NCBI GenBank assembly: GCA_032718475.1 | Contig: JAUCBJ010007253.1 | Span: forward strand, 124,001 to 188,000 | Origin: Nemertoderma westbladi | Taxonomy: Eukaryota > Xenacoelomorpha > Nemertodermatida > Nemertodermatidae | Direction: 5' to 3' | DNA length: 64,000 nt | Part shown: piece after piece, positions 15,001 through 30,000 of the stretch | Position numbering within the stretch: position 1 is the first letter of the stretch | Layout of the letters: the number at the start of each line of letters is the position of its first letter | The notes under the pieces: model-generated | Told to the model about the DNA's origin: nothing | Database searches by the model: none | Seen by the model: the letters and a program-made list of their open reading frames with translations, nothing else | Made by a program: the position numbers and the translations under genes

Positions 15001-18000
15001 TATTTTGTTGTAGTAATAAAAACTAACCTGGTATCCTTTTGATTTGGATAGTTTTTTGTATTAATATAAACTAAACTTCTTTTGAGTTGGCTATTTTGTT
15101 GTAGTAATAAAAACTAACCTGATATCTTTTGATTTGGATAGTTTTTTGTAGTAATATAAACTAAACTTCTTCTGAGTTGGCTATTTTGTTATAGTAATAA
15201 AAACTAACCTGATATCTTTTGATTTGGATAGTTTTTTGTAGTAATATAAACTAAACTTCTTCTGAGTTGGCTATTTTGTTATAGTAATAAAAACTAACCT
15301 GATATCTTTTGATTTGGATAGTTTTTTGTAGTAATATAAACTAAACTTCTTCTGAGTTGGCTATTTTGTTATAGTAATAAAAACTAACCTGATATCTTTT
15401 GATTTGGATAGTTTTTTGTAGTAATATAAACTAAACTTCTTCTGAGTTGGCTATTTTGTTATAGTAATAAAAACTAACCTGATATCTTTTGATTTGGATA
15501 GTTTTTTGTAGTAATATAAACTAAACTTCTTCTGAGTTGGCTATTTTGTTATAGTAATAAAAACTAACCTGATATCCTTTTGATTTGTATAGTTTTTTGT
15601 ATTAATATAAACTAAACTTCTTCTGAGTTGGCTATTTTATTGTAGTAATAAAAACTAACCTGATGTCTTTTGATTTGAATAGTTTTTTGTAGTAATATAA
15701 ACTAAACTTCTTCTGAGTTGGTTATTTCGTTGTAGTAATAAAAACTAACCTGGTATCTTTTGATTTGGATAGTTTTTTGTAGTAATATAAACTAAACTTC
15801 TTCTGAGTTGGTTATTTCGTTGTAGTAATAAAAACTAACCTGGTATCTTTTGATTTGGATAGTTTTTTGTAGTAATATAAACTAAACTTCTTCTGAGTTG
15901 GTTATTTCGTTGTAGTAATAAAAACTAACCTGGTATCTTTTGATTTGAATAGTTTTTTGTAGTAATATAAACTAAACTTCTTCTGAGTTGGCTATTTTGT
16001 TGTAGTAATAAAAACTAACCTGATATCCTTTTGATTTGGATAGTTTTTTGTAGTAATATAAACTAAACTTCTTCTGAGTTGGTTATTTCGTTGTAGTAAT
16101 AAAAACTAACCTGGTATCTTTTGATTTGGATAGTTTTTTGTAGTAATATAAACTAAACTTCTTCTGAGTTGGTTATTTCGTTGTAGTAATAAAAACTAAC
16201 CTGGTATCTTTTGATTTGGATAGTTTTTTGTATTAATATAAACTAAACTTCTTCTGAGTTGGTTATTTTGTTGTAGTAATAAAAACTAACCTGGTATCCT
16301 TTTGATTTGTATAGTTTTTTGTATTAATATAAACTAAACTTCTTCTGAGTTGGTTATTTCGTTGTAGTAATAAAAACTAACCTGGTATCTTTTGATTTGG
16401 ATAGTTTTTTGTAGTAATATAAACTAAACTTCTTCTGAGTTGGTTATTTCGTTGTAGTAATAAAAACTAACCTGGTATCTTTTGATTTGAATAGTTTTTT
16501 GTAGTAATATAAACTAAACTTCTTCTGAGTTGGCTATTTTGTTGTAGTAATAAAAACTAACCTGATATCCTTTTGATTTGGATAGTTTTTTGTAGTAATA
16601 TAAACTAAACTTCTTCTGAGTTGGTTATTTCGTTGTAGTAATAAAAACTAACCTGGTATCTTTTGATTTGGATAGTTTTTTGTAGTAATATAAACTAAAC
16701 TTCTTCTGAGTTGGTTATTTCGTTGTAGTAATAAAAACTAACCTGGTATCTTTTGATTTGGATAGTTTTTTGTATTAATATAAACTAAACTTCTTCTGAG
16801 TTGGTTATTTTGTTGTAGTAATAAAAACTAACCTGGTATCCTTTTGATTTGTATAGTTTTTTGTATTAATATAAACTAAACTTCTTCTGAGTTGGTTATT
16901 TTGTTGTAGTAATAAAAACTAACCTGATATCTTTTGATTTGGATAGTTTTTTGTATTAATATAAACTAAACTTCTTCTGAGTTGGTTATTTTGTTGTAGT
17001 AATAAAAACTAACCTGGTATCCTTTTGATTTGGATAGTTTTTTGTATTAATATAAACTAAACTTCTTCTGAGTTGGTTATTTTGTTGTAGTAATAAAAAC
17101 TAACCTGGTATCCTTTTGATTTGAATAGTTTTTTGTAGTAACATAAACTAAACTTCTTCTGAGTTGGCTATTTTGTTGTAGTAATAAAAACTAACCTGGT
17201 ATCTTTTGATTTGTATAGTTTTTTGTATTAATATAAACTAAACTTCTTCTGAGTTGGCTATTTTGTTGTAGTAATAAAAACTAACCTGGTATCTTTTGAT
17301 TTGTATAGTTTTTTGTATTAATATAAACTAAACTTCTTCTGAGTTGGCTATTTTGTTGTAGTAATAAAAACTAACCTGGTATCCTTTTGATTTGGATAGT
17401 TTTTTGTATTAATATAAACTAAACTTCTTCTGAGTTGGTTATTTTGTTGTAGTAATAAAAACTAACCTGGTATCTTTTGATTTGTATAGTTTTTTGTATT
17501 AATATAAACTAAACTTCTTCTGAGTTGGCTATTTTGTTGTAGTAATAAAAACTAACCTGGTATCTTTTGATTTGTATAGTTTTTTGTATTAATATAAACT
17601 AAACTTCTTCTGAGTTGGCTATTTTGTTGTAGTAATAAAAACTAACCTGGTATCTTTTGATTTGTATAGTTTTTTGTATTAATATAAACTAAACTTCTTC
17701 TGAGTTGGTTATTTCGTTGTAGTAATAAAAACTAACCTGGTATCTTTTGATTTGGATAGTTTTTTGTAGTAATATAAACTAAACTTCTTCTGAGTTGGTT
17801 ATTTCGTTGTAGTAATAAAAACTAACCTGGTATCTTTTGATTTGAATAGTTTTTTGTAGTAATATAAACTAAACTTCTTCTGAGTTGGCTATTTTGTTGT
17901 AGTAATAAAAACTAACCTGATATCCTTTTGATTTGGATAGTTTTTTGTAGTAATATAAACTAAACTTCTTCTGAGTTGGTTATTTCGTTGTAGTAATAAA

Positions 18001-21000
18001 AACTAACCTGGTATCTTTTGATTTGGATAGTTTTTTGTAGTAATATAAACTAAACTTCTTCTGAGTTGGTTATTTCGTTGTAGTAATAAAAACTAACCTG
18101 GTATCTTTTGATTTGGATAGTTTTTTGTATTAATATAAACTAAACTTCTTCTGAGTTGGTTATTTTGTTGTAGTAATAAAAACTAACCTGGTATCCTTTT
18201 GATTTGTATAGTTTTTTGTATTAATATAAACTAAACTTCTTCTGAGTTGGTTATTTTGTTGTAGTAATAAAAACTAACCTGATATCTTTTGATTTGGATA
18301 GTTTTTTGTATTAATATAAACTAAACTTCTTCTGAGTTGGTTATTTTGTTGTAGTAATAAAAACTAACCTGGTATCCTTTTGATTTGGATAGTTTTTTGT
18401 ATTAATATAAACTAAACTTCTTCTGAGTTGGTTATTTTGTTGTAGTAATAAAAACTAACCTGGTATCCTTTTGATTTGAATAGTTTTTTGTAGTAACATA
18501 AACTAAACTTCTTCTGAGTTGGCTATTTTGTTGTAGTAATAAAAACTAACCTGGTATCTTTTGATTTGTATAGTTTTTTGTATTAATATAAACTAAACTT
18601 CTTCTGAGTTGGCTATTTTGTTGTAGTAATAAAAACTAACCTGGTATCTTTTGATTTGTATAGTTTTTTGTATTAATATAAACTAAACTTCTTCTGAGTT
18701 GGCTATTTTGTTGTAGTAATAAAAACTAACCTGGTATCCTTTTGATTTGGATAGTTTTTTGTATTAATATAAACTAAACTTCTTCTGAGTTGGTTATTTT
18801 GTTGTAGTAATAAAAACTAACCTGGTATCTTTTGATTTGTATAGTTTTTTGTATTAATATAAACTAAACTTCTTCTGAGTTGGCTATTTTGTTGTAGTAA
18901 TAAAAACTAACCTGGTATCTTTTGATTTGTATAGTTTTTTGTATTAATATAAACTAAACTTCTTCTGAGTTGGCTATTTTGTTGTAGTAATAAAAACTAA
19001 CCTGGTATCTTTTGATTTGTATAGTTTTTTGTATTAATATAAACTAAACTTCTTCTGAGTTGGCTATTTTGTTGTAGTAATAAAAACTAACCTGGTATCT
19101 TTTGATTTGTATAGTTTTTTGTATTAATATAAACTAAACTTCTTCTGAGTTGGTTATTTTGTTGTAGTAATAAAAACTAACCTGGTATCCTTTTGATTTG
19201 GATAGTTTTTTGTATTAATATAAACTAAACTTCTTCTGAGTTGGTTATTTTGTTGTAGTAATAAAAACTAACCTGGTATCCTTTTGATTTGAATAGTTTT
19301 TTGTAGTAACATAAACTAAACTTCTTCTGAGTTGGCTATTTTGTTGTAGTAATAAAAACTAACCTGGTATCTTTTGATTTGTATAGTTTTTTGTATTAAT
19401 ATAAACTAAACTTCTTCTGAGTTGGCTATTTTGTTGTAGTAATAAAAACTAACCTGGTATCTTTTGATTTGTATAGTTTTTTGTATTAATATAAACTAAA
19501 CTTCTTCTGAGTTGGCTATTTTGTTGTAGTAATAAAAACTAACCTGGTATCCTTTTGATTTGGATAGTTTTTTGTATTAATATAAACTAAACTTCTTCTG
19601 AGTTGGTTATTTTGTTGTAGTAATAAAAACTAACCTGGTATCTTTTGATTTGGATAGTTTTTTGTATTAATATAAACTAAACTTCTTCTGAGTTGGCTAT
19701 TTTGTTGTAGTAATAAAAACTAACCTGGTATCTTTTGATTTGTATAGTTTTTTGTATTAATATAAACTAAACTTCTTCTGAGTTGGCTATTTTGTTGTAG
19801 TAATAAAAACTAACCTGGTATCTTTTGATTTGTATAGTTTTTTGTATTAATATAAACTAAACTTCTTCTGAGTTGGCTATTTTGTTGTAGTAATAAAAAC
19901 TAACCTGGTATCCTTTTGATTTGGATAGTTTTTTGTATTAATATAAACTAAACTTCTTCTGAGTTGGTTATTTTGTTGTAGTAATAAAAACTAACCTGGT
20001 ATCTTTTGATTTGGATAGTTTTTTGTATTAATATAAACTAAACTTCTTCTGAGTTGGTTATTTTGTTGTAGTAATAAAAACTAACCTGGTATCTTTTGAT
20101 TTGGATAGTTTTTTGTATTAATATAAACTAAACTTCTTCTGAGTTGGTTATTTTGTTGTAGTAATAAAAACTAACCTGGTATCCTTTTGATTTGGATAGT
20201 TTTTTGTATTAATATAAACTAAACTTCTTCTGAGTTGGTTATTTTGTTGTAGTAATAAAAACTAACCTGGTATCTTTTGATTTGGATAGTTTTTTGTATT
20301 AATATAAACTAAACTTCTTCTGAGTTGGTTATTTTGTTGTAGTAATAAAAACTAACCTGGTATCTTTTGATTTGGATAGTTTTTTGTATTAATATAAACT
20401 AAACTTCTTCTGAGTTGGTTATTTTGTTGTAGTAATAAAAACTAACCTGGTATCCTTTTGATTTGGATAGTTTTTTGTATTAATATAAACTAAACTTCTT
20501 CTGAGTTGGTTATTTTGTTGTAGTAATAAAAACTAACCTGATATCCTTTTGATTTGTATAGTTTTTTGTATTAATATAAACTAAACTTCTTCTGAGTTGG
20601 CTATTTTGTTGTAGTAATAAAAACTAACCTGATATCTTTTGATTTGTATAGTTTTTTGTATTAATATAAACTAAACTTCTTCTGAGTTGGCTATTTTATT
20701 GTAGTAATAAAAACTAACCTGATATCTTTTGATTTGGATAGTTTTTTGTAGTAATATAAACTAAACTTCTTCTGAGTTGGCTATTTTGTTGTAGTAATAA
20801 AAACTAACCTGATATCTTTTGATTTGTATAGTTTTTTGTATTAATATAAACTAAACTTCTTTTGAGTTGGCTATTTTGTTGTAGTAATAAAAACTAACCT
20901 GATATCTTTTGATTTGTATAGTTTTTTGTATTAATATAAACTAAACTTCTTCTGAGTTGGCTATTTTGTTGTAGTAATAAAAACTAACCTGGTATCCTTT

Positions 21001-24000
21001 TGATTTGGATAGTTTTTTGTATTAATATAAACTAAACTTCTTCTGAGTTGGTTATTTTGTTGTAGTAATAAAAACTAACCTGGTATCTTTTGATTTGGAT
21101 AGTTTTTTGTATTAATATAAACTAAACTTCTTCTGAGTTGGTTATTTTGTTGTAGTAATAAAAACTAACCTGGTATCTTTTGATTTGGATAGTTTTTTGT
21201 ATTAATATAAACTAAACTTCTTCTGAGTTGGTTATTTTGTTGTAGTAATAAAAACTAACCTGGTATCCTTTTGATTTGGATAGTTTTTTGTATTAATATA
21301 AACTAAACTTCTTCTGAGTTGGTTATTTTGTTGTAGTAATAAAAACTAACCTGGTATCTTTTGATTTGGATAGTTTTTTGTATTAATATAAACTAAACTT
21401 CTTCTGAGTTGGTTATTTTGTTGTAGTAATAAAAACTAACCTGGTATCTTTTGATTTGGATAGTTTTTTGTATTAATATAAACTAAACTTCTTCTGAGTT
21501 GGTTATTTTGTTGTAGTAATAAAAACTAACCTGGTATCCTTTTGATTTGGATAGTTTTTTGTATTAATATAAACTAAACTTCTTCTGAGTTGGTTATTTT
21601 GTTGTAGTAATAAAAACTAACCTGGTATCCTTTTGATTTGGATAGTTTTTTGTATTAATATAAACTAAACTTCTTCTGAGTTGGTTATTTTGTTGTAGTA
21701 ATAAAAACTAACCTGGTATCCTTTTGATTTGGATAGTTTTTTGTATTAATATAAACTAAACTTCTTTTGAGTTGGTTATTTTGTTGTAGTAATAAAAACT
21801 AACCTGGTATCTTTTGATTTGGATAGTTTTTTGTATTAATATAAACTAAACTTCTTCTGAGTTGGTTATTTTGTTGTAGTAATAAAAACTAACCTGATAT
21901 CTTTTGATTTGGATAGTTTTTTGTATTAATATAAACTAAACTTCTTCTGAGTTGGTTATTTTGTTGTAGTAATAAAAACTAACCTGGTATCTTTTGATTT
22001 GGATAGTTTTTTGTATTAATATAAACTAAACTTCTTCTGAGTTGGTTATTTTGTTGTAGTAATAAAAACTAACCTGATATCTTTTGATTTGTATAGTTTT
22101 TTGTATTAATATAAACTAAACTTCTTCTGAGTTGGCTATTTTGTTGTAGTAATAAAAACTAACCTGGTATCCTTTTGATTTGGATAGTTTTTTGTATTAA
22201 TATAAACTAAACTTCTTTTGAGTTGGTTATTTTGTTGTAGTAATAAAAACTAACCTGGTATCTTTTGATTTGGATAGTTTTTTGTATTAATATAAACTAA
22301 ACTTCTTCTGAGTTGGCTATTTTGTTGTAGTAATAAAAACTAACCTGGTATCCTTTTGATTTGGATAGTTTTTTGTATTAATATAAACTAAACTTCTTTT
22401 GAGTTGGCTATTTTGTTGTAGTAATAAAAACTAACCTGATATCTTTTGATTTGTATAGTTTTTTGTATTAATATAAACTAAACTTCTTCTGAGTTGGCTA
22501 TTTTGTTGTAGTAATAAAAACTAACCTGGTATCCTTTTGATTTGGATAGTTTTTTGTATTAATATAAACTAAACTTCTTTTGAGTTGGTTATTTTGTTGT
22601 AGTAATAAAAACTAACCTGGTATCTTTTGATTTGGATAGTTTTTTGTATTAATATAAACTAAACTTCTTCTGAGTTGGTTATTTTGTTGTAGTAATAAAA
22701 ACTAACCTGGTATCTTTTGATTTGGATAGTTTTTTGTAGTAATATAAACTAAACTTCTTCTGAGTTGGCTATTTTATTGTAGTAATAAAAACTAACCTGG
22801 TATCCTTTTGATTTGGATAGTTTTTTGTATTAATATAAACTAAACTTCTTCTGAGTTGGCTATTTTGTTGTAGTAATAAAAACTAACCTGGTATCCTTTT
22901 GATTTGGATAGTTTTTTGTATTAATATAAACTAAACTTCTTTTGAGTTGGCTATTTTGTTGTAGTAATAAAAACTAACCTGGTATCCTTTTGATTTGGAT
23001 AGTTTTTTGTATTAATATAAACTAAACTTCTTTTGAGTTGGTTATTTTATTGTAGTAATAAAAACTAACCTGGTATCCTTTTGATTTGGATAGTTTTTTG
23101 TATTAATATAAACTAAACTTCTTCTGAGTTGGCTATTTTATTGTAGTAATAAAAACTAACCTGGTATCCTTTTGATTTGGATAGTTTTTTGTATTAATAT
23201 AAACTAAACTTCTTCTGAGTTGGCTATTTTATTGTAGTAATAAAAACTAACCTGGTATCCTTTTGATTTGGATAGTTTTTTGTATTAATATAAACTAAAC
23301 TTCTTCTGAGTTGGCTATTTTGTTGTAGTAATAAAAACTAACCTGGTATCCTTTTGATTTGGATAGTTTTTTGTATTAATATAAACTAAACTTCTTTTGA
23401 GTTGGCTAATTTGTTGTAGTAATAAAAACTAACCTGATATCCTTTTGATTTGGATAGTTTTTTGTATTAATATAAACTAAACTTCTTCTGAGTTGGCTAT
23501 TTTATTGTAGTAATAAAAACTAACCTGATATCCTTTTGATTTGGATAGTTTTTTGTATTAATATAAACTAAACTTCTTCTGAGTTGGCTATTTTATTGTA
23601 GTAATAAAAACTAACCTGGTATCCTTTTGATTTGGATAGTTTTTTGTATTAATATAAACTAAACTTCTTCTGAGTTGGCTATTTTATTGTAGTAATAAAA
23701 ACTAACCTGGTATCCTTTTGATTTGGATAGTTTTTTGTATTAATATAAACTAAACTTCTTCTGAGTTGGCTATTTTGTTGTAGTAATAAAAACTAACCTG
23801 ATATCTTTTGATTTGGATAGTTTTTTGTAGTAATATAAACTAAACTTCTTCTGAGTTGGCTATTTTATTGTAGTAATAAAAACTAACCTGGTATCCTTTT
23901 GATTTGGATAGTTTTTTGTATTAATATAAACTAAACTTCTTCTGAGTTGGCTATTTTGTTGTAGTAATAAAAACTAACCTGATATCTTTTGATTTGGATA

Positions 24001-27000
24001 GTTTTTTGTAGTAATATAAACTAAACTTCTTCTGAGTTGGCTATTTTATTGTAGTAATAAAAACTAACCTGGTATCTTTTGATTTGGATAGTTTTTTGTA
24101 TTAATATAAACTAAACTTCTTCTGAGTTGGTTATTTTGTTGTAGTAATAAAAACTAACCTGATATCTTTTGATTTGGATAGTTTTTTGTAGTAATATAAA
24201 CTAAACTTCTTCTGAGTTGGCTATTTTGTTGTAGTAATAAAAACTAACCTGGTATCCTTTTGATTTGGATAGTTTTTTGTATTAATATAAACTAAACTTC
24301 TTCTGAGTTGGCTATTTTGTTGTAGTAATAAAAACTAACCTGATATCTTTTGATTTGGATAGTTTTTTGTAGTAATATAAACTAAACTTCTTCTGAGTTG
24401 GCTATTTTGTTGTAGTAATAAAAACTAACCTGGTATCCTTTTGATTTGGATAGTTTTTTGTATTAATATAAACTAAACTTCTTCTGAGTTGGCTATTTTA
24501 TTGTAGTAATAAAAACTAACCTGATATCCTTTTGATTTGGATAGTTTTTTGTATTAATATAAACTAAACTTATTTTGAGTTGGCTATTTCGTTGTAGTAA
24601 TAAAAACTAACCTGGTATCTTTTGATTTGGATAGTTTTTTGTATTAATATAAACTAAACTTATTTTGAGTTGGCTATTTCGTTGTAGTAATAAAAACTAA
24701 CCTGATATCTTTTGATTTGGATAGTTTTTTGTATTAATATAAACTAAACTTCTTCTGAGTTGGCTAATTTGTTGTAGTAATAAAAACTAACCTGGTATCT
24801 TTTGATTTGGATAGTTTTTTGTATTAATATAAACTAAACTTCTTCTGAGTTGGCTATTTCGTTGTAGTAATAAAAACTAACCTGGTATCTTTTGATTTGG
24901 ATAGTTTTTTGTATTAATATAAACTAAACTTCTTCTGAGTTGGCTATTTCGTTGTAGTAATAAAAACCAACCTGGTATCTTTTGATTTGGATAGTTTTTT
25001 GTATTAATATAAACTAAACTTCTTCTGAGTTGGCTATTTCGTTGTAGTAATAAAAACTAACCTGGTATCTTTTGATTTGGATAGTTTTTTGTATTAATAT
25101 AAACTAAACTTCTTCTGAGTTGGCTATTTCGTTGTAGTAATAAAAACTAACCTGGTATCTTTTGATTTGGATAGTTTTTTGTATTAATATAAACTAAACT
25201 TCTTCTGAGTTGGCTATTTCGTTGTAGTAATAAAAACTAACCTGGTATCTTTTGATTTGGATAGTTTTTTGTATTAATATAAACTAAACTTCTTCTGAGT
25301 TGGCTATTTCGTTGTAGTAATAAAAACTAACCTGATATCTTTTGATTTGGATAGTTTTTTGTATTAATATAAACTAAACTTCTTCTGAGTTGGCTATTTC
25401 GTTGTAGTAATAAAAACTAACCTGGTATCTTTTGATTTGGATAGTTTTTTGTATTAATATAAACTAAACTTCTTCTGAGTTGGCTATTTCGTTGTAGTAA
25501 TAAAAACCAACCTGATATCCTTTTGATTTGGATAGTTTTTTGTATTAATATAAACTAAACTTCTTCTGAGTTGGTTATTTTGTTGTAGTAATAAAAACTA
25601 ACCTGATATCTTTTGATTTGGATAGTTTTTTGTATTAATATAAACTAAACTTCTTCTGAGTTGGCTATTTTGTTGTAGTAATAAAAACTAACCTGATATC
25701 TTTTGATTTGGATAGTTTTTTGTATTAATATAAACTAAACTTCTTCTGAGTTGGTTATTTTGTTGTAGTAATAAAAACTAACCTGATATCTTTTGATTTG
25801 GATAGTTTTTTGTATTAATATAAACTAAACTTCTTCTGAGTTGGCTATTTCGTTGTAGTAATAAAAACTAACCTGATATCTTTTTGATTTGAATAGTTTT
25901 TTGTATTAATATAAACTAAACTTCTTCTGAGTTGGCTATTTTATTGTAGTAATAAAAACTAACCTGATATCCTTTTGATTTGGATAGTTTTTTGTATTAA
26001 TATAAACTAAACTTCTTCTGAGTTGGCTATTTTATTGTAGTAATAAAAACTTACCTGATATCCTTTTGATTTGGATAGTTTTTTGTATTAATATAAACTA
26101 AACTTCTTCTGAGTTGGCTATTTTATTGTAGTAATAAAAACTAACCTGATATCCTTTTGATTTGGATAGTTTTTTGTATTAATATAAACTAAACTTCTTC
26201 TGAGTTGGCTATTTCGTTGTAGTAATAAAAACTAACCTGGTATCTTTTGATTTGGATAGTTTTTTGTATTAATATAAACTAAACTTCTTCTGAGTTGGCT
26301 ATTTCGTTGTAGTAATAAAAACTAACCTGGTATCTTTTGATTTGGATAGTTTTTTGTATTAATATAAACTAAACTTCTTCTGAGTTGGCTATTTTATTGT
26401 AGTAATAAAAACTAACCTGGTATCCTTTTGATTTGGATAGTTTTTTGTATTAATATAAACTAAACTTCTTCTGAGTTGGCTATTTCGTTGTAGTAATAAA
26501 AACTAACCTGGTATCCTTTTGATTTGGATAGTTTTTTGTATTAATATAAACTAAACTTCTTCTGAGTTGGCTATTTTATTGTAGTAATAAAAACTAACCT
26601 GATATCCTTTTGATTTGGATAGTTTTTTGTATTAATATAAACTAAACTTCTTCTGAGTTGGCTATTTTGTTGTAGTAATAAAAACTAACCTGATATCTTT
26701 TGATTTGAATAGTTTTTTGTAGTAATATAAACTAAACTTCTTCTGAGTTGGCTATTTTGTTGTAGTAATAAAAACTAACCTGATATCTTTTGATTTGGAT
26801 AGTTTTTTGTAGTAATATAAACTAAACTTCTTTTGAGTTGGCTATTTCGTTGTAGTAATAAAAACTAACCTGATATCTTTTGATTTGGATAGTTTTTTGT
26901 ATTAATATAAACTAAACTTCTTCTGAGTTGGCTATTTTGTTGTAGTAATAAAAACTAACCTGGTATCCTTTTGATTTGGATAGTTTTTTGTATTAATATA

Positions 27001-30000
27001 AACTAAACTTCTTCTGAGTTGGCTATTTTATTGTAGTAATAAAAACTAACCTGATATCCTTTTGATTTGGATAGTTTTTTGTATTAATATAAACTAAACT
27101 TCTTCTGAGTTGGCTATTTTATTGTAGTAATAAAAACTAACCTGGTATCCTTTTGATTTGGATAGTTTTTTGTAGTAATATAAACTAAACTTCTTTTGAG
27201 TTGGCTATTTTGTTGTAGTAATAAAAACTAACCTGATATCCTTTTGATTTGTATAGTTTTTTGTATTAATATAAACTAAACTTCTTCTGAGTTGGCTATT
27301 TTATTGTAGTAATAAAAACTAACCTGGTATCCTTTTGATTTGGATAGTTTTTTGTATTAATATAAACTAAACTTCTTCTGAGTTGGCTATTTTGTTGTAG
27401 TAATAAAAACTAACCTGATATCTTTTGATTTGGATAGTTTTTTGTAGTAATATAAACTAAACTTCTTTTGAGTTGGCTATTTTGTTGTAGTAATAAAAAC
27501 TAACCTGATATCTTTTGATTTGGATAGTTTTTTGTAGTAATATAAACTAAACTTCTTCTGAGTTGGCTATTTTGTTGTAGTAATAAAAACTAACCTGATA
27601 TCCTTTTGATTTGTATAGTTTTTTGTATTAATATAAACTAAACTTCTTCTGAGTTGGCTATTTTGTTGTAGTAATAAAAACTAACCTGGTATCCTTTTGA
27701 TTTGGATAGTTTTTTGTATTAATATAAACTAAACTTCTTCTGAGTTGGCTATTTTGTTGTAGTAATAAAAACTAACCTGATATCTTTTGATTTGGATAGT
27801 TTTTTGTAGTAATATAAACTAAACTTCTTTTGAGTTGGCTATTTTGTTGTAGTAATAAAAACTAACCTGATATCTTTTGATTTGGATAGTTTTTTGTAGT
27901 AATATAAACTAAACTTCTTTTGAGTTGGCTATTTTGTTGTAGTAATAAAAACTAACCTGATATCTTTTGATTTGGATAGTTTTTTGTAGTAATATAAACT
28001 AAACTTCTTTTGAGTTGGCTATTTTGTTGTAGTAATAAAAACTAACCTGATATCTTTTGATTTGGATAGTTTTTTGTAGTAATATAAACTAAACTTCTTT
28101 TGAGTTGGCTATTTTGTTGTAGTAATAAAAACTAACCTGATATCTTTTGATTTGGATAGTTTTTTGTAGTAATATAAACTAAACTTCTTTTGAGTTGGCT
28201 ATTTTGTTGTAGTAATAAAAACTAACCTGATATCTTTTGATTTGGATAGTTTTTTGTAGTAATATAAACTAAACTTCTTTTGAGTTGGCTATTTTGTTGT
28301 AGTAATAAAAACTAACCTGATATCTTTTGATTTGGATAGTTTTTTGTAGTAATATAAACTAAACTTCTTTTGAGTTGGCTATTTTGTTGTAGTAATAAAA
28401 ACTAACCTGATATCTTTTGATTTGGATAGTTTTTTGTAGTAATATAAACTAAACTTCTTTTGAGTTGGCTATTTTGTTGTAGTAATAAAAACTAACCTGA
28501 TATCTTTTGATTTGGATAGTTTTTTGTAGTAATATAAACTAAACTTCTTTTGAGTTGGCTATTTTATTGTAGTAATAAAAACTAACCTGGTATCCTTTTG
28601 ATTTGGATAGTTTTTTGTATTAATATAAACTAAACTTCTTCTGAGTTGGCTATTTTGTTGTAGTAATAAAAACTAACCTGATATCTTTTGATTTGGATAG
28701 TTTTTTGTAGTAATATAAACTAAACTTCTTTTGAGTTGGCTATTTTGTTGTAGTAATAAAAACTAACCTGATATCTTTTGATTTGGATAGTTTTTTGTAG
28801 TAATATAAACTAAACTTCTTTTGAGTTGGCTATTTTGTTGTAGTAATAAAAACTAACCTGATATCCTTTTGATTTGTATAGTTTTTTGTATTAATATAAA
28901 CTAAACTTCTTCTGAGTTGGCTATTTTATTGTAGTAATAAAAACTAACCTGGTATCCTTTTGATTTGGATAGTTTTTTGTATTAATATAAACTAAACTTC
29001 TTCTGAGTTGGCTATTTTGTTGTAGTAATAAAAACTAACCTGATATCTTTTGATTTGGATAGTTTTTTGTAGTAATATAAACTAAACTTCTTTTGAGTTG
29101 GCTATTTTGTTGTAGTAATAAAAACTAACCTGATATCTTTTGATTTGGATAGTTTTTTGTATTAATATAAACTAAACTTCTTTTGAGTTGGCTAATTTGT
29201 TGTAGTAATAAAAACTAACCTGATATCCTTTTGATTTGTATAGTTTTTTGTATTAATATAAACTAAACTTCTTCTGAGTTGGCTATTTTATTGTAGTAAT
29301 AAAAACTAACCTGGTATCCTTTTGATTTGGATAGTTTTTTGTATTAATATAAACTAAACTTCTTCTGAGTTGGCTATTTTGTTGTAGTAATAAAAACTAA
29401 CCTGATATCTTTTGATTTGGATAGTTTTTTGTAGTAATATAAACTAAACTTCTTTTGAGTTGGCTATTTTGTTGTAGTAATAAAAACTAACCTGATATCT
29501 TTTGATTTGGATAGTTTTTTGTATTAATATAAACTAAACTTCTTTTGAGTTGGCTAATTTGTTGTAGTAATAAAAACTAACCTGATATCCTTTTGATTTG
29601 TATAGTTTTTTGTATTAATATAAACTAAACTTCTTCTGAGTTGGCTATTTTATTGTAGTAATAAAAACTAACCTGGTATCCTTTTGATTTGGATAGTTTT
29701 TTGTATTAATATAAACTAAACTTCTTCTGAGTTGGCTATTTTATTGTAGTAATAAAAACTAACCTGGTATCCTTTTGATTTGTATAGTTTTTTGTATTAA
29801 TATAAACTAAACTTCTTCTGAGTTGGCTATTTTATTGTAGTAATAAAAACTAACCTGGTATCCTTTTGATTTGTATAGTTTTTTGTATTAATATAAACTA
29901 AACTTCTTCTGAGTTGGCTATTTTATTGTAGTAATAAAAACTAACCTGGTATCCTTTTGATTTGGATAGTTTTTTGTATTAATATAAACTAAACTTCTTC

